Source: Ignavigranum ruoffiae (lineage in GTDB: Bacteria > Bacillota > Bacilli > Lactobacillales > Aerococcaceae). Taken from it: 64,000 nt of DNA. Below are positions 49,564 to 58,037 of the stretch, piece by piece. Position numbers and translations under genes: made by a program. Within the stretch, counting starts at the first letter, position 1. Each line of letters opens with the position of its first letter. A model generated the notes under the pieces. The model searched no databases. It was given only the letters and a program-made list of their open reading frames with translations, and was not told the origin of the DNA. The stretch is from the NCBI RefSeq assembly GCF_900110675.1, contig NZ_FOEN01000005.1, positions 62,001 to 126,000 of the forward strand. Reading direction: 5' to 3'.

Positions 49564-51297
49564 TTATAGTATAGCATCATAATTTTCTTCATCTAATAAA
49601 TCATCCCAAATAAGTAGGGTCGCTTGTGGGAATCGCTCTTGTAAGCTGTCTTTTAATTCAGGGTTGGTTATCAAAACATCCTCATTACTAGTCGTTAATT
49701 GATCTAATGCAATAGCCTGAGCCGAAGCTAAGTGTCCGTTCGCTCGCTGTTTATTTCTAAACTGAGAAGCGGCCATCGTCGTTTGTCCCACAATATCTTG
49801 ATAAACAAAGTATACTTTTTTGTTGGTAATATTCATTTTTGAAACAGTTTCTTCTTCTGAGGCCGGTGCTTGACTTTTATCTTTACCGATCATTTCGCTT
49901 AGTAATTGATCGTACCGTTCTCCATCTAAGAAATTACCAACCGATACGTGTTCAGCTTTAGGTGCTTGCCGACGAGCCCGATCGGTTAATTCTTCCTGGG
50001 TAATCACTAAAGTTCCTGGCTGATCTTGTAACTGACTAATCGCCACATTAGTAATAGGTAAGTCAATCTGCATGCTCTTGGCTTTCTTTCGTAATAAGGA
50101 AGCACCCATTGCACTCGATCCCATTCCAGCATCACAGGCAAAGATAATGCGATCAATCTTGGCCAAAGCTGGAGCAGCATCTCCACTTACTAGGCTGACT
50201 TGTCCCTTAGATTGGCGTTTGGCAGCGGCAACTTGATCCTGCACGGCTTCTAAATTATCTTCCGTATTTCTATCGAGTTTAAGCACCATGGCAGCTACCA
50301 TAAAGGATACCAAGGCGGCAGCTAGAACCCCCATAAGAACAGATAAGTGGGCGCCTTTAGCAGACATCCCCATAATTGCAATAATTGAACCAGGTGAGGC
50401 TGGAGAAGTTAAGGCGGCGCCTAATAATTGGAAAACAAAAGTTCCTGTTACCCCGCCGGCAATTACCGCTAAGAACAACATAGGTTTCATCATGACATAA
50501 GGGAAGTAAATTTCATGGATCCCACCTAAGAAATGAATAATCATTGCTCCGATCGATGATGATTTTGCTGATCCTTTACTAAAAATAAAGTAAGCCAACA
50601 AGACTCCTAGACCAGGGCCAGGGTTTGCTTCTAAGAGATAGATTACTGACTTGCCCAAGCTTTCCGCTTGTTGAGTACCGATTGGTGTTAAAATACCATG
50701 GTTTATCGCATTATTTAGAAAAAGTATCTTAGCAGGTTCAATAAAAATATTAGCTAAAGGCAAGATGCCCGCATTGATAATCGTTTGAACCCCTGCTGCT
50801 AGAAAGTTTGTTACCCCAGAAACTACGGGTCCGATGGCATAAAAACCTAAAACGGCTAAGAAGAAACCTAAAAGGCCAGAACTAAAATTATTAATCAACA
50901 TTTCAAATCCAGAAGGGATTTTGCCATCCATGGCTTGGTCAAATTTCTTAATGAACCAACCCCCTAAAGGTCCCATCATCATAGCACCGATAAACATTGG
51001 TGTATCCCCCGCACCGGCAATCACACCCATGGTAGCAATTGCTCCGACTACCCCCCCGCGCTGTTGATAAACGATGCTACCACCAGTGAAGCCGATTAAT
51101 AAGGGAAGTAAATATTGTTGCATCGGACCCACCATGGAGCTTAATGCTTCATTAGGTAAATAGCCGTCAGGGATAACCAAGGCGGTTAAGACACCCCAGG
51201 CAATAAATCCACCAATATTAGGCATAACCATACTACTTAAATAAGAACCTAATTTCTGAATGCCTGACTTCCAGGCGACATTATTTTGTCTTTCCAT
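49564..51297 (-). CDS. mtlA: Mannitol PTS transporter EIICB with extra IIB-like domain
   Basis: A 577-residue permease. The IIC membrane domain spans about 1-345 (MPNIGGFIAWG near 25, HFLGGIHEIYFPYVMMKP near 250). The IIB domain follows with the phosphorylated Cys388 in IIFACDAGMGSSAMGASLL. Beyond it, residues about 493-577 repeat the IIB pattern (VYFVYQDIVGQTTMAASQFR, then LITNPEL, LLDEENYDAIL), but the Cys position is Tyr499. GGAGGCAGTAGC precedes the ATG. First gene of the mtl operon, controlled by a cre site and an MtlR-type operator. Confidence 0.95.
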   Translation of the reverse strand: MERQNNVAWKSGIQKLGSYLSSMVMPNIGGFIAWGVLTALVIPDGYLPNEALSSMVGPMQQYLLPLLIGFTGGSIVYQQRGGVVGAIATMGVIAGAGDTPMFIGAMMMGPLGGWFIKKFDQAMDGKIPSGFEMLINNFSSGLLGFFLAVLGFYAIGPVVSGVTNFLAAGVQTIINAGILPLANIFIEPAKILFLNNAINHGILTPIGTQQAESLGKSVIYLLEANPGPGLGVLLAYFIFSKGSAKSSSIGAMIIHFLGGIHEIYFPYVMMKPMLFLAVIAGGVTGTFVFQLLGAALTSPASPGSIIAIMGMSAKGAHLSVLMGVLAAALVSFMVAAMVLKLDRNTEDNLEAVQDQVAAAKRQSKGQVSLVSGDAAPALAKIDRIIFACDAGMGSSAMGASLLRKKAKSMQIDLPITNVAISQLQDQPGTLVITQEELTDRARRQAPKAEHVSVGNFLDGERYDQLLSEMIGKDKSQAPASEEETVSKMNITNKKVYFVYQDIVGQTTMAASQFRNKQRANGHLASAQAIALDQLTTSNEDVLITNPELKDSLQERFPQATLLIWDDLLDEENYDAIL

Positions 51298-51341
51298 GCT
51301 ACTGCCTCCATTCTTTTTCTTACTTTAATAGTAGTCAAATG

Positions 51342-51355
51342 TCAAAGCGCTTTCA
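51342..51355 (-). promoter_or_regulatory. cre site upstream of mtlA
   Basis: TCAAAGCGCTTTCA (plus strand), 13 of 14 bases matching the palindromic TGAAAGCGCTTTCA. It overlaps a TTGACA -35-like box (51340-51345 on the minus strand), so CcpA binding should repress mtl transcription. Confidence 0.82.
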
Positions 51356-51373
51356 ACAGATTGAAATAACAAC

Positions 51374-51396
51374 TTTGGCACATTACCTGTGCCAAA
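51374..51396 (-). promoter_or_regulatory. Probable MtlR operator
   Basis: Perfect inverted repeat TTTGGCACA-ttacc-TGTGCCAAA. The Bacillus MtlR box, as I recall it, is TTGnCACA-n4-TGTGnCAA; here the spacer is five. Its centre is about 43 bases upstream of the -35 box, a position suited to an activator. Between here and 51617 I see nothing further. Confidence 0.75.
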
Positions 51397-51617
51397 ATTA
51401 GAAATGGTATGACTATCGAGTTGCACCTAGCATAAATACTCAAAAGTTGGCTTCAATTTTTTTAAGAGTCATCAGAACTATCCAATATACAGGCCATTTA
51501 ATCATCGATGAGAAAATTTTATATTGAAACATTATTTTACATCTATAGTTACAACATAGCGTCCTTTCTGTGATTATTTCTTATTTTTAATATTTCAGAC
51601 TTCTATACTTTTGGGTT

Positions 51618-51656
51618 AAAAAATAAGGTTGAAGGAAAAGTTCTCTTCTATCAACC
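51618..51656 (-). terminator. Second terminator-like hairpin behind the hydrolase gene
   Basis: GGTTGA..TCAACC with partly paired interior, followed by TTATTTTTT on the minus strand. It stands behind the stronger terminator at 51680-51713, giving a tandem stop ahead of mtlA. Confidence 0.55.
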
Positions 51657-51679
51657 CTCAATATTGTAGAAATATTAAA

Positions 51680-51713
51680 AAACCTTCAAGCATCGATTGA
51701 TGCATTGAAGGTT
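51680..51713 (-). terminator. Terminator of the NlpC/P60 hydrolase gene
   Basis: AAACCTTCAA-TGCATC..GATGC-TTGAAGGTTT followed by Ts on the minus strand, 20 bases after the stop. Confidence 0.9.
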
Positions 51714-51732
51714 TAATTTAAAAATTTATCTA

Positions 51733-53349
51733 TTATTTAACTCGAATAGCAAATTGTGGAGTGAACCATTGTGTTGAGTTGTATTCTAATGGTGTTCCAG
51801 GTTGGGAAGCGTGGATATAGTTTCCATTTCCGGTTGCGATGGCAACGTGGTAAGTTGATCCAGGATTACCCCAGAAATATAAGTCTCCTGGTTGAGCTTC
51901 AGCAACAGAAATTCGTGTTCCTGAATATTCTTGAGCTCCGGTCCAACCACCAATATCTTTACCATAGGTTTCTTTGTAAACATATTGTACAAATCCTGAA
52001 CAGTCAAATCCTGAAGGTGATTTTCCACCCCAAACATATGGTGTTCCTAAATATTTAGCTGCATTGGATAATAAATCTCCTGAAGCTGTTTGAGCGGCTT
52101 GCGCAGCTTGTTCTGCTGCTACCCGATCAGCTTCCGCTTGAGCGGCAGCCTGTTCAGCGGCGACACGTTCTGCTTCCGCTTGGGCAGCTTGTTCAGCAGC
52201 CGCACGTTCTGCTTCGGCTTGAGCAGCAGCTTGTTCAGCAGCCACCCGGTCGGCTTCAGCTTGAGCAGCTTGTTCAGCAGCAACTTGATCAGCTTCTTCT
52301 TGAGCGGTTTGATCAATAGTAATATCTCCAGCAGGGCCAGCAATAACGTTGTCAGCTTGGCTACTTTCTTCTACTTGAGCAGTTTCGCTACTTACTTCAG
52401 TTACTACTTCTGTTTCTTCAGCTTGTACTTCTGTATTTTCAACTGGAGCTTGGCTTTCAGTGACAACTTCGGTCTCAATAGTTTCAACGGATTCTTGGCC
52501 ATTGCTTACTTGTTCAAGTTGAGCTTGAGCTTCGGCTTCAGCTTGAGCCGCTGCTTGCGCTTGGGCTTCTGCTTCAGCTTGGGCTTGAGCCGCAGCTATA
52601 GCTTCTGCTTCGGCTTGAGCTTGGGCCGCTGCTAAAGCAGCTTGTTGAGCTGCAATGGCTTGAGCTTCTTCGAAGGCAGCTTTTTCTTCAACTAAAGCTT
52701 GACGATTTGCTTGAGCTAAGCTGATGTCATTGGTTAATTGATTATAAACAGCTTCTTGATTAGCCATTGTTTCTTCTAGAGAAGCTTTCAATGATTCTAG
52801 GTCAATCATCTTAACTACTTTTTCTTCTTTAGCTGTCTCTACTTGGGTTTGTTTATTCTCTACAGCTTCTTTATCCGCAATTTGAACATCTAATAAATCT
52901 TTGTTTGCATCAACCATCTTACGAACTACATCAACACGACCAACAAAGTCGGATACATCTTTAGAAGAAGCAACATAATTCAAGTAATTAGCAGATCCAC
53001 CTGTTACTTGTACGGCACGAGCTTGTTCTGCTAGTAGGTCTTGACGTTTGGTGATCACAACTTCTAATTCTTTGATTTGTCCTTGTAACTCAGTGATTTC
53101 TTTATCATCTTGAGATAATTCTTGTAATAAAGCGTTGGCTTTCTCATTAAGTTCGTTCGCTTCAGCGTAAGCGGCTGCCAATTCTGCATATAATTGAGCT
53201 TGTTGTTGACTTAAGCCTTCAATTTCAAGATCGGCACCATAAATTAATTGATCGTAGTCTTGAGCCATTACTGGGCTAGCAAAGGAAGATACAGCAATTG
53301 CTGAGGCAAATAATGATTTAAATACATTATTAACAAACGATTTTTTCAT
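51733..53349 (-). CDS. Secreted SagA/PcsB-like NlpC/P60 peptidoglycan hydrolase
   Basis: A 538-residue secreted enzyme. The signal peptide is cleaved near PVMA-QD (about residue 30). A long coiled coil of PcsB type spans about 35-230, then an Ala/Gln/Glu-rich region with tandem repeats reaches about 425. The C-terminal NlpC/P60 domain carries Cys450 (FDCSGFVQYV), His501 (YHVAIATG) and His513. It should cut stem peptides of peptidoglycan during division. GGAG precedes the ATG at 53349; a longer frame upstream lacks a ribosome binding site. A WalR-type box lies about 155 bases upstream. Confidence 0.92.
   Translation of the reverse strand: MKKSFVNNVFKSLFASAIAVSSFASPVMAQDYDQLIYGADLEIEGLSQQQAQLYAELAAAYAEANELNEKANALLQELSQDDKEITELQGQIKELEVVITKRQDLLAEQARAVQVTGGSANYLNYVASSKDVSDFVGRVDVVRKMVDANKDLLDVQIADKEAVENKQTQVETAKEEKVVKMIDLESLKASLEETMANQEAVYNQLTNDISLAQANRQALVEEKAAFEEAQAIAAQQAALAAAQAQAEAEAIAAAQAQAEAEAQAQAAAQAEAEAQAQLEQVSNGQESVETIETEVVTESQAPVENTEVQAEETEVVTEVSSETAQVEESSQADNVIAGPAGDITIDQTAQEEADQVAAEQAAQAEADRVAAEQAAAQAEAERAAAEQAAQAEAERVAAEQAAAQAEADRVAAEQAAQAAQTASGDLLSNAAKYLGTPYVWGGKSPSGFDCSGFVQYVYKETYGKDIGGWTGAQEYSGTRISVAEAQPGDLYFWGNPGSTYHVAIATGNGNYIHASQPGTPLEYNSTQWFTPQFAIRVK
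52086..52310 (-). repeat. Tandem repeats encoding an Ala/Gln/Glu linker
   Basis: About five imperfect units of 39-42 bases within the hydrolase gene, encoding AEQAA(A)QAEA(D/E)RVA. They form a helical linker before the catalytic domain. A second Ala/Gln/Glu-rich repeat block lies at about 52510-52680. Both are prone to length change by slippage. Confidence 0.8.
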
Positions 53350-53503
53350 TAATGTCGACTCCTTTTGTCTAATCTTCATAAATATCTTATATATCTTCAA
53401 TCTTTTTTCACAGGAACTCAGATAAAAATTCCAATTTAATAACATGATTAGGATATCACAAAAAATGGCTTAGGAAAGCATTTTATTCAATTCGTAGCTA
53501 CAT

Positions 53504-53520
53504 TGTAACAGTCCTGTAAA
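53504..53520 (+). promoter_or_regulatory. Candidate WalR (YycF) box
   Basis: TGTAAC-AGTCC-TGTAAA fits the family consensus TGTWAH-n5-TGTWAH exactly. It lies between the divergent hydrolase and tyrS genes and reads toward tyrS. SagA/PcsB-type hydrolases are classical WalR targets, so control of the hydrolase is likelier. walRK is not in the window. Confidence 0.55.
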
Positions 53521-53552
53521 ATTTTAAGAAAACTTAAAGAATACTTAAACTA

Positions 53553-53581
53553 TTGTTATTTATTGCTTTCTTCCCTATAAT
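53553..53581 (+). promoter_or_regulatory. Promoter of tyrS
   Basis: TTGTTA (53553-53558), 17 bases, TATAAT (53576-53581), about 30 bases ahead of the ATG. This leaves no room for a T-box leader. Confidence 0.75.
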
Positions 53582-53611
53582 ATTAGTTAAAGTTAATCAA
53601 GGAGTGAGCAG

Positions 53612-54862
53612 ATGAATATAATTGAAGAACTCATCTGGCGTGGGGCCATTAATCAACAGACAGATGAGCAAGGCCTGATTGAAGAAATCGAACAACATCC
53701 GATTACCCTGTATTGTGGCGTGGATCCAACTGGCAACTCCATGCATATTGGGCATCTTATTCCATTCATGATTCTTAAGAGATTTCAGTTGCAAGGTCAT
53801 CATCCGGTTGTCGTTATCGGTGGTGCCACTGGTTCGATTGGTGACCCTTCTGGTCGAACGAGTGAAAGAACCTTGCAAACCAAGGAAGTGGTTAAAGAGA
53901 ATGCCCGTCGTTTGACTGAACAAATGCAACATATTTTTGGCGATGACTTTACTATCTTAAATAATTATGATTGGACGCATGACTTAAGTCTTCTGGATTT
54001 CTTACGGGATATTGGCAAGCACTTTAATGTCAATACCATGTTAGCGAAAGACGTCGTTGCTTCTCGTTTAGAACATGGGATTTCTTTTACAGAATTCACC
54101 TATCAAATCCTCCAATCGATGGATTTCCACCATCTTTATAAGGACCATCACGTCCAATTACAAATTGGTGGAGCTGATCAATGGGGCAATATTACTGCCG
54201 GCTTGGATTATATTCGTCGGGTGGAGGGACCTGAAGCTAAAGCATTTGGCTTAACAATTCCACTAATGTTGAAGGCAGATGGAACGAAATTTGGGAAATC
54301 AGCGGGAAATGCCATCTGGCTCGATCCGGAACAAACTTCTCCTTACGAATTCTATCAATTCTGGCTCAACCAACAAGACGATGATGTAGTTAAATTCTTG
54401 AAATACTTTACTTTCCTAACGCCCGAAGAAATTGAAAATTTGGCCAAGGAAATTGAAGAACGCCCTCATCTAAGACTAGCCCAAAAACGCTTAGCCGAAG
54501 AAATAACGCGTTTTGTCCATAGTCAAGCCGCCTTAGAAGAAGCCCAAACAATTACTGAAGCACTTTTTACTGGCGATATTCAATCCTTGACTGTCGGGCA
54601 GATTGAACAAGGATTTAAGAATATGCCTCAAGCAACTACCGATCACCAAGCACACAATTTGGCCGTCTGGTTAGTTGATACCGGTATTGTATCTTCCCGC
54701 CGACAAGCTCGTGAATTTATCAATAACGGCGCTATTACGATTAACGGTCAAAAATATACTGATGTTGATTTTGAAATCAATCCTGAGATTGCTATCGGTC
54801 AAAAATACTATGTCGTTCGTCGAGGGAAAAAGAACTATACCTTAGTGACCATTAACGAATAA
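53612..54862 (+). CDS. tyrS: Tyrosyl-tRNA synthetase
   Basis: A 416-residue class I synthetase. CGVDPTGNSMHIGHLIPF carries the HIGH-like box, QIGGADQWGNITAGLDYIRR binds tyrosine, KFGKSAGNAIWL is the KMSKS-type loop, and a C-terminal S4 domain starts near residue 350 (SSRRQAREFINNGAITING). AGGAGTGAGCAG precedes the ATG. Monocistronic on the plus strand, with a strong terminator. Confidence 0.98.
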   Translation: MNIIEELIWRGAINQQTDEQGLIEEIEQHPITLYCGVDPTGNSMHIGHLIPFMILKRFQLQGHHPVVVIGGATGSIGDPSGRTSERTLQTKEVVKENARRLTEQMQHIFGDDFTILNNYDWTHDLSLLDFLRDIGKHFNVNTMLAKDVVASRLEHGISFTEFTYQILQSMDFHHLYKDHHVQLQIGGADQWGNITAGLDYIRRVEGPEAKAFGLTIPLMLKADGTKFGKSAGNAIWLDPEQTSPYEFYQFWLNQQDDDVVKFLKYFTFLTPEEIENLAKEIEERPHLRLAQKRLAEEITRFVHSQAALEEAQTITEALFTGDIQSLTVGQIEQGFKNMPQATTDHQAHNLAVWLVDTGIVSSRRQAREFINNGAITINGQKYTDVDFEINPEIAIGQKYYVVRRGKKNYTLVTINE

Positions 54863-54870
54863 ATAAAACG

Positions 54871-54911
54871 AAGTCCTAACACCTCATTGCGAAAAGGTGT
54901 CAGGACTTTTT
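54871..54911 (+). terminator. Terminator of tyrS
   Basis: AAGTCCTAACACC..GGTGTCAGGACTT followed by a T-run, nine bases after the stop. Confidence 0.92.
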
Positions 54912-54949
54912 TGATTGAAGCGACTCAATTGACCATTCAGTTTCTGTCA

Positions 54950-55135
54950 TTAGCTTTGTTGATCCCAACGGGTCCGTTGCCATAATTGACCGTCCAATTG
55001 GCTTTCCTTAAGTTTTAATCGTTGCACTTGTTCGTGATAAAGCTCTTGAGCCATATACAAGGTAGCCTGCTGTGGATATGTCTGTACTTGATTCATCCAT
55101 TGATCAATCGAGCGATTCGGCCAAATATCGGTCAT
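54950..55135 (-). CDS. Small hypothetical protein
   Basis: A 61-residue, Gln/Trp-rich soluble protein (MTDIWPNRSIDQWMNQ..) that I do not recognise. Its ATG overlaps the stop of the oxidoreductase gene by one base, and it is the last frame of the two-component operon. It has no membrane segment or Cys. Overlap and spacing support a real gene, but no function is readable. Confidence 0.6.
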   Translation of the reverse strand: MTDIWPNRSIDQWMNQVQTYPQQATLYMAQELYHEQVQRLKLKESQLDGQLWQRTRWDQQS

Positions 55136-55836
55136 TAGACTTCCTCTCCTTCCAACCTATAAAGTTCTTCTAAAAGATCCGCTTGTTGGACTAGCTGTTG
55201 ATAGAACAAATCTAATTCCAAAGCATCGGTCTCTTGTTCGATGAATCCTTGATCAATCAGCTTGCCAAGCTGACTGAGAATGGTTTGCTGTAAAGCTCGA
55301 AAAGAGCCAACCCGGCCGGTTTCTAAATAGGTCACATAGTCGAACATCAAACGCCACTGCTGGGTTGGATTCTTAGCAGCTAGTTGACCAACGGCAAAAT
55401 AAGGTAAATAGGTCATTTGCCAATAATGAGCGAAGGCTCGATAGGGTGATAATAATTCAGAGAGAGTCGCTCGTTGTCCAGAATCAGTTCGGTAGGCTGA
55501 AAGTTTTGTTCCGGATAAGACGACCGTGCCCATTTCTTTACCGACTAATATTGGTCGCCACAAATCAATCTGATAAGCATTGGGAAAAGCTTGATCAAAC
55601 CAGGCTTTTAGTATTGCTGGAGCTTGGTACCAATACAATTGAAATTGAAAAATAATCCGATCAAATTCCTTTAACCGATTACGCTCAATTTCAGGATCAA
55701 ATTTCTGCTGCTCTTGATAGTAAGCTCCCAAATCAAAATACGTCACATCGGTCATCGCTTGACCGGTTTGTAAGAGGAATTGATGACTTTGTGAATCATC
55801 GACCTCGGGATGACCGATAATAACTAAAGTTCTCAA
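55135..55836 (-). CDS. NAD(P)H-dependent flavodoxin-fold oxidoreductase
   Basis: A 233-residue protein of the KefF/MdaB quinone-reductase group. RTLVIIGHPEVDDSQSHQFL is the FMN phosphate loop, and FQFQLYWYQAPAILKAWFDQAF is the family core. It probably reduces quinones or other electrophiles in the cytoplasm. About 50 extra C-terminal residues are acidic. It starts two bases after the anchored coiled-coil gene and overlaps the following small gene, so it is in the two-component operon. Confidence 0.85.
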   Translation of the reverse strand: MRTLVIIGHPEVDDSQSHQFLLQTGQAMTDVTYFDLGAYYQEQQKFDPEIERNRLKEFDRIIFQFQLYWYQAPAILKAWFDQAFPNAYQIDLWRPILVGKEMGTVVLSGTKLSAYRTDSGQRATLSELLSPYRAFAHYWQMTYLPYFAVGQLAAKNPTQQWRLMFDYVTYLETGRVGSFRALQQTILSQLGKLIDQGFIEQETDALELDLFYQQLVQQADLLEELYRLEGEEV

Positions 55837-55837
55837 C

Positions 55838-56626
55838 CTAATCCTCCTCTTTCAAATAATCTTTCAATTGCGGAACTGCCTGGATCAATGCTTCTCGAGC
55901 TTCTTCGGGCCAATCTGCCTCCACCTGCTGAACCAGTGTGTTTAAACGCTGATTGACCTGTTTTTGATAATCTGTTTTTTGCGGCTCGCTAGGCAATTCT
56001 GCCAGGACAACAAAGATATCATTCAAAGCTTTGGCTAAAATAGACTGATATTCTGGAGTCACCGGTAAATGCTCCAAATCGGCCAGCTCCCGTTCACTAC
56101 GTCTCAGTAAATCGACTTGATGTTTTGCCTGACTAATTAACTGATTAATTCCCTCTTGAAAAGCATCTGCTTGATGATTGACTGTGTATTGCTGATCAAT
56201 TTCTTGAACCTCTTCCCAGTTCAACTTATCTTTTAGCTTGCTGTTAACAAAATGGCCTTCTTGATCGACAACTGCTTGTTGGTACATGCCTTGGACTGCT
56301 TCGAGACTGGCCATTTTATCTTCATATTTCTGCCAAGCCTGCTGAAGCTCCTGAGCCTTATCCGAATGCTGTTGACTATATTGCTGTATTTTATCCTCGA
56401 TATGCTGGCGGTCATCTTCACTGAGATCTAGGCGTGGATAGACTTGCTGATCATCTTGATACAATTTATCAACCGCTTCGATTAACTTGGCTTCATTTTG
56501 TCGAGCCAATAGAATTTGTTGAGCGGGCCCAGCACTCAAAGAGAAATGATAATAAGCTGCTAAGACCACCAGAACCACGATGGCAGCAACTATAATCGTA
56601 AGCCTATGTGCCTTGATGGTCTTCAC
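55838..56626 (-). CDS. Membrane-anchored extracytoplasmic coiled-coil protein
   Basis: I do not recognise the family. The 262-residue chain has an N-terminal anchor (about 9-30, IIVAAIVVLVVLAAYYHF) and a highly charged, Gln-rich, mostly helical outside part. It overlaps the sensor-kinase gene by 23 bases, so it is tightly coupled to it. A role as accessory or output of the sensor is possible but not shown. Confidence 0.72.
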   Translation of the reverse strand: MKTIKAHRLTIIVAAIVVLVVLAAYYHFSLSAGPAQQILLARQNEAKLIEAVDKLYQDDQQVYPRLDLSEDDRQHIEDKIQQYSQQHSDKAQELQQAWQKYEDKMASLEAVQGMYQQAVVDQEGHFVNSKLKDKLNWEEVQEIDQQYTVNHQADAFQEGINQLISQAKHQVDLLRRSERELADLEHLPVTPEYQSILAKALNDIFVVLAELPSEPQKTDYQKQVNQRLNTLVQQVEADWPEEAREALIQAVPQLKDYLKEED

Positions 56627-58037
56627 CTTCTATCTCTTGGTAATGGGGTAGTTGTATAGTAAAGGTTGAGCCTTTGTTTACTTGACTTTCAACCTGAATA
56701 GTCCCTTGGTGGGCTTCCACCAAAGATTTAACCACAGAAAGACCAATTCCTGACTCACCGAATTTAGTATTCTTACGTGATTCATCAACCTTATAGAATC
56801 GTTCCCAGATACTCTTTAAATTTTCAGGGTCGATACCAATCCCATGGTCGACCACCTGAATTTGAGCGTAATCTTTCTCCATCGTTCCGATCAGTTTAAT
56901 CTCTTCTTCCTGGGAGAACTGAATGGCATTGGTCAACAGATTAATAATAATCTGCATCAAACGGTCATAATCGGCCCAAAAGACCAAATCTTCATCCGCT
57001 TCAATCACAATATAATCAAGGTTTTCTTGAGCCTTAACATTCATCTGTTGTTGAATTTCTTTAAAGAAGGTTTGGCCTTTGATTTTTACTTTCTTGAGGA
57101 CAAACTGCTGACTGATAATTTTCTCATAATCTAAATGTTCATTAACTAGGCGCGTTAAACGCTGGGTCTCTTTGGCAATTAATTCTAAACTACGTCCCCG
57201 TTGCTTGGCTGGAATCATATCATGTTGTAACCCTTCCAGAATACCAGACATGGTCGTCAAAGGGGTCCGCATCTCGTGGGCTACGTCCATCATAAATTGG
57301 CGACGCAATGCCTCCTGACGGGCTACCTCTTCATCAGAAGCCAAAAGTGAATCGGCCATCTTCTGGAAATCACGAGCAAGGTCCGAGAACTCATCTCGCC
57401 CTTTAACATCGATCTCCAAATCATAGTTCCCCGACGTAATCTCACGAGTGACGACTTGTAATTTCTTAATTTTCCGTGTTTGATAAACGGCTGAAACCAT
57501 ACTCAATATAATCCCAATCGAGCCGGTAATGATGAAAGAAAGAATAATATTCTTACGGATTTCTTGAATTTGGCTTTGTAACTCATTCAAGGGAGCTGCT
57601 AAGGAAATAAAGCCACCAGGAAACTGGCCGACATCATGATGGGGTAGATAAACAATCAGAAAGGTCTCCATCTGACCCTGATAGTTCATACGCTCGACGT
57701 GACGAAAGCCAAGATATTGTCCTGACTGGATTGCTTCTAAATCTTCTTGAGATAAATTCGCATCAAAGCGTTGATCGTAGGTAGGATAGATGGTTCGTCC
57801 ATCTTGAAGATAAACTTGAATTAAGATCCCTTCACTGGCCAATAACTGAGTCGTGCGAACCAAATCATTCCGCGAAAAATTATTGTTGACGATATTATCG
57901 CCGTAATTTAACAGTTGTTCTTCCAATTTACTGGTTACCTGCTGGGTCATATAAGATTCCATCCGGGTGGAAATAATGGCTAACGTCAGAAAAATTAGAA
58001 TAAAGAAACTAATGATTTGTTGCCAGAGGAACTTCAT
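56604..58037 (-). CDS. Sensor histidine kinase
   Basis: A 477-residue membrane kinase. Helix 1 (about 8-24) and helix 2 (about 164-185) enclose a roughly 140-residue outside sensor. HAMP follows, then the H-box MMDVAHEMRTPLTTM with His254, the N-box NLLTNAIQFS, and ATP-binding loops VVDHGIGIDPENL and FGESGIGLSVVKSL. It starts one base after the response-regulator stop. No PAS domain, so it is not WalK. The signal is unknown. Confidence 0.92.
   Translation of the reverse strand: MKFLWQQIISFFILIFLTLAIISTRMESYMTQQVTSKLEEQLLNYGDNIVNNNFSRNDLVRTTQLLASEGILIQVYLQDGRTIYPTYDQRFDANLSQEDLEAIQSGQYLGFRHVERMNYQGQMETFLIVYLPHHDVGQFPGGFISLAAPLNELQSQIQEIRKNIILSFIITGSIGIILSMVSAVYQTRKIKKLQVVTREITSGNYDLEIDVKGRDEFSDLARDFQKMADSLLASDEEVARQEALRRQFMMDVAHEMRTPLTTMSGILEGLQHDMIPAKQRGRSLELIAKETQRLTRLVNEHLDYEKIISQQFVLKKVKIKGQTFFKEIQQQMNVKAQENLDYIVIEADEDLVFWADYDRLMQIIINLLTNAIQFSQEEEIKLIGTMEKDYAQIQVVDHGIGIDPENLKSIWERFYKVDESRKNTKFGESGIGLSVVKSLVEAHQGTIQVESQVNKGSTFTIQLPHYQEIEGEDHQGT

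Noticed and set aside
52090-52635. Long plus-strand frame (181 codons) opposite the NlpC/P60 gene
   Set aside because: It is the mirror of the Ala/Gln-rich repeats (Ser/Phe-rich nonsense product), has no ribosome binding site, and the minus-strand protein is clearly real.
53445-53611. T-box riboswitch ahead of tyrS (also considered for lysS and metG)
   Set aside because: No AGGGTGGNACCGCG-like antiterminator sequence, and the tyrS promoter lies only about 30 bases before the start codon. The gaps before lysS and metG are too short as well.
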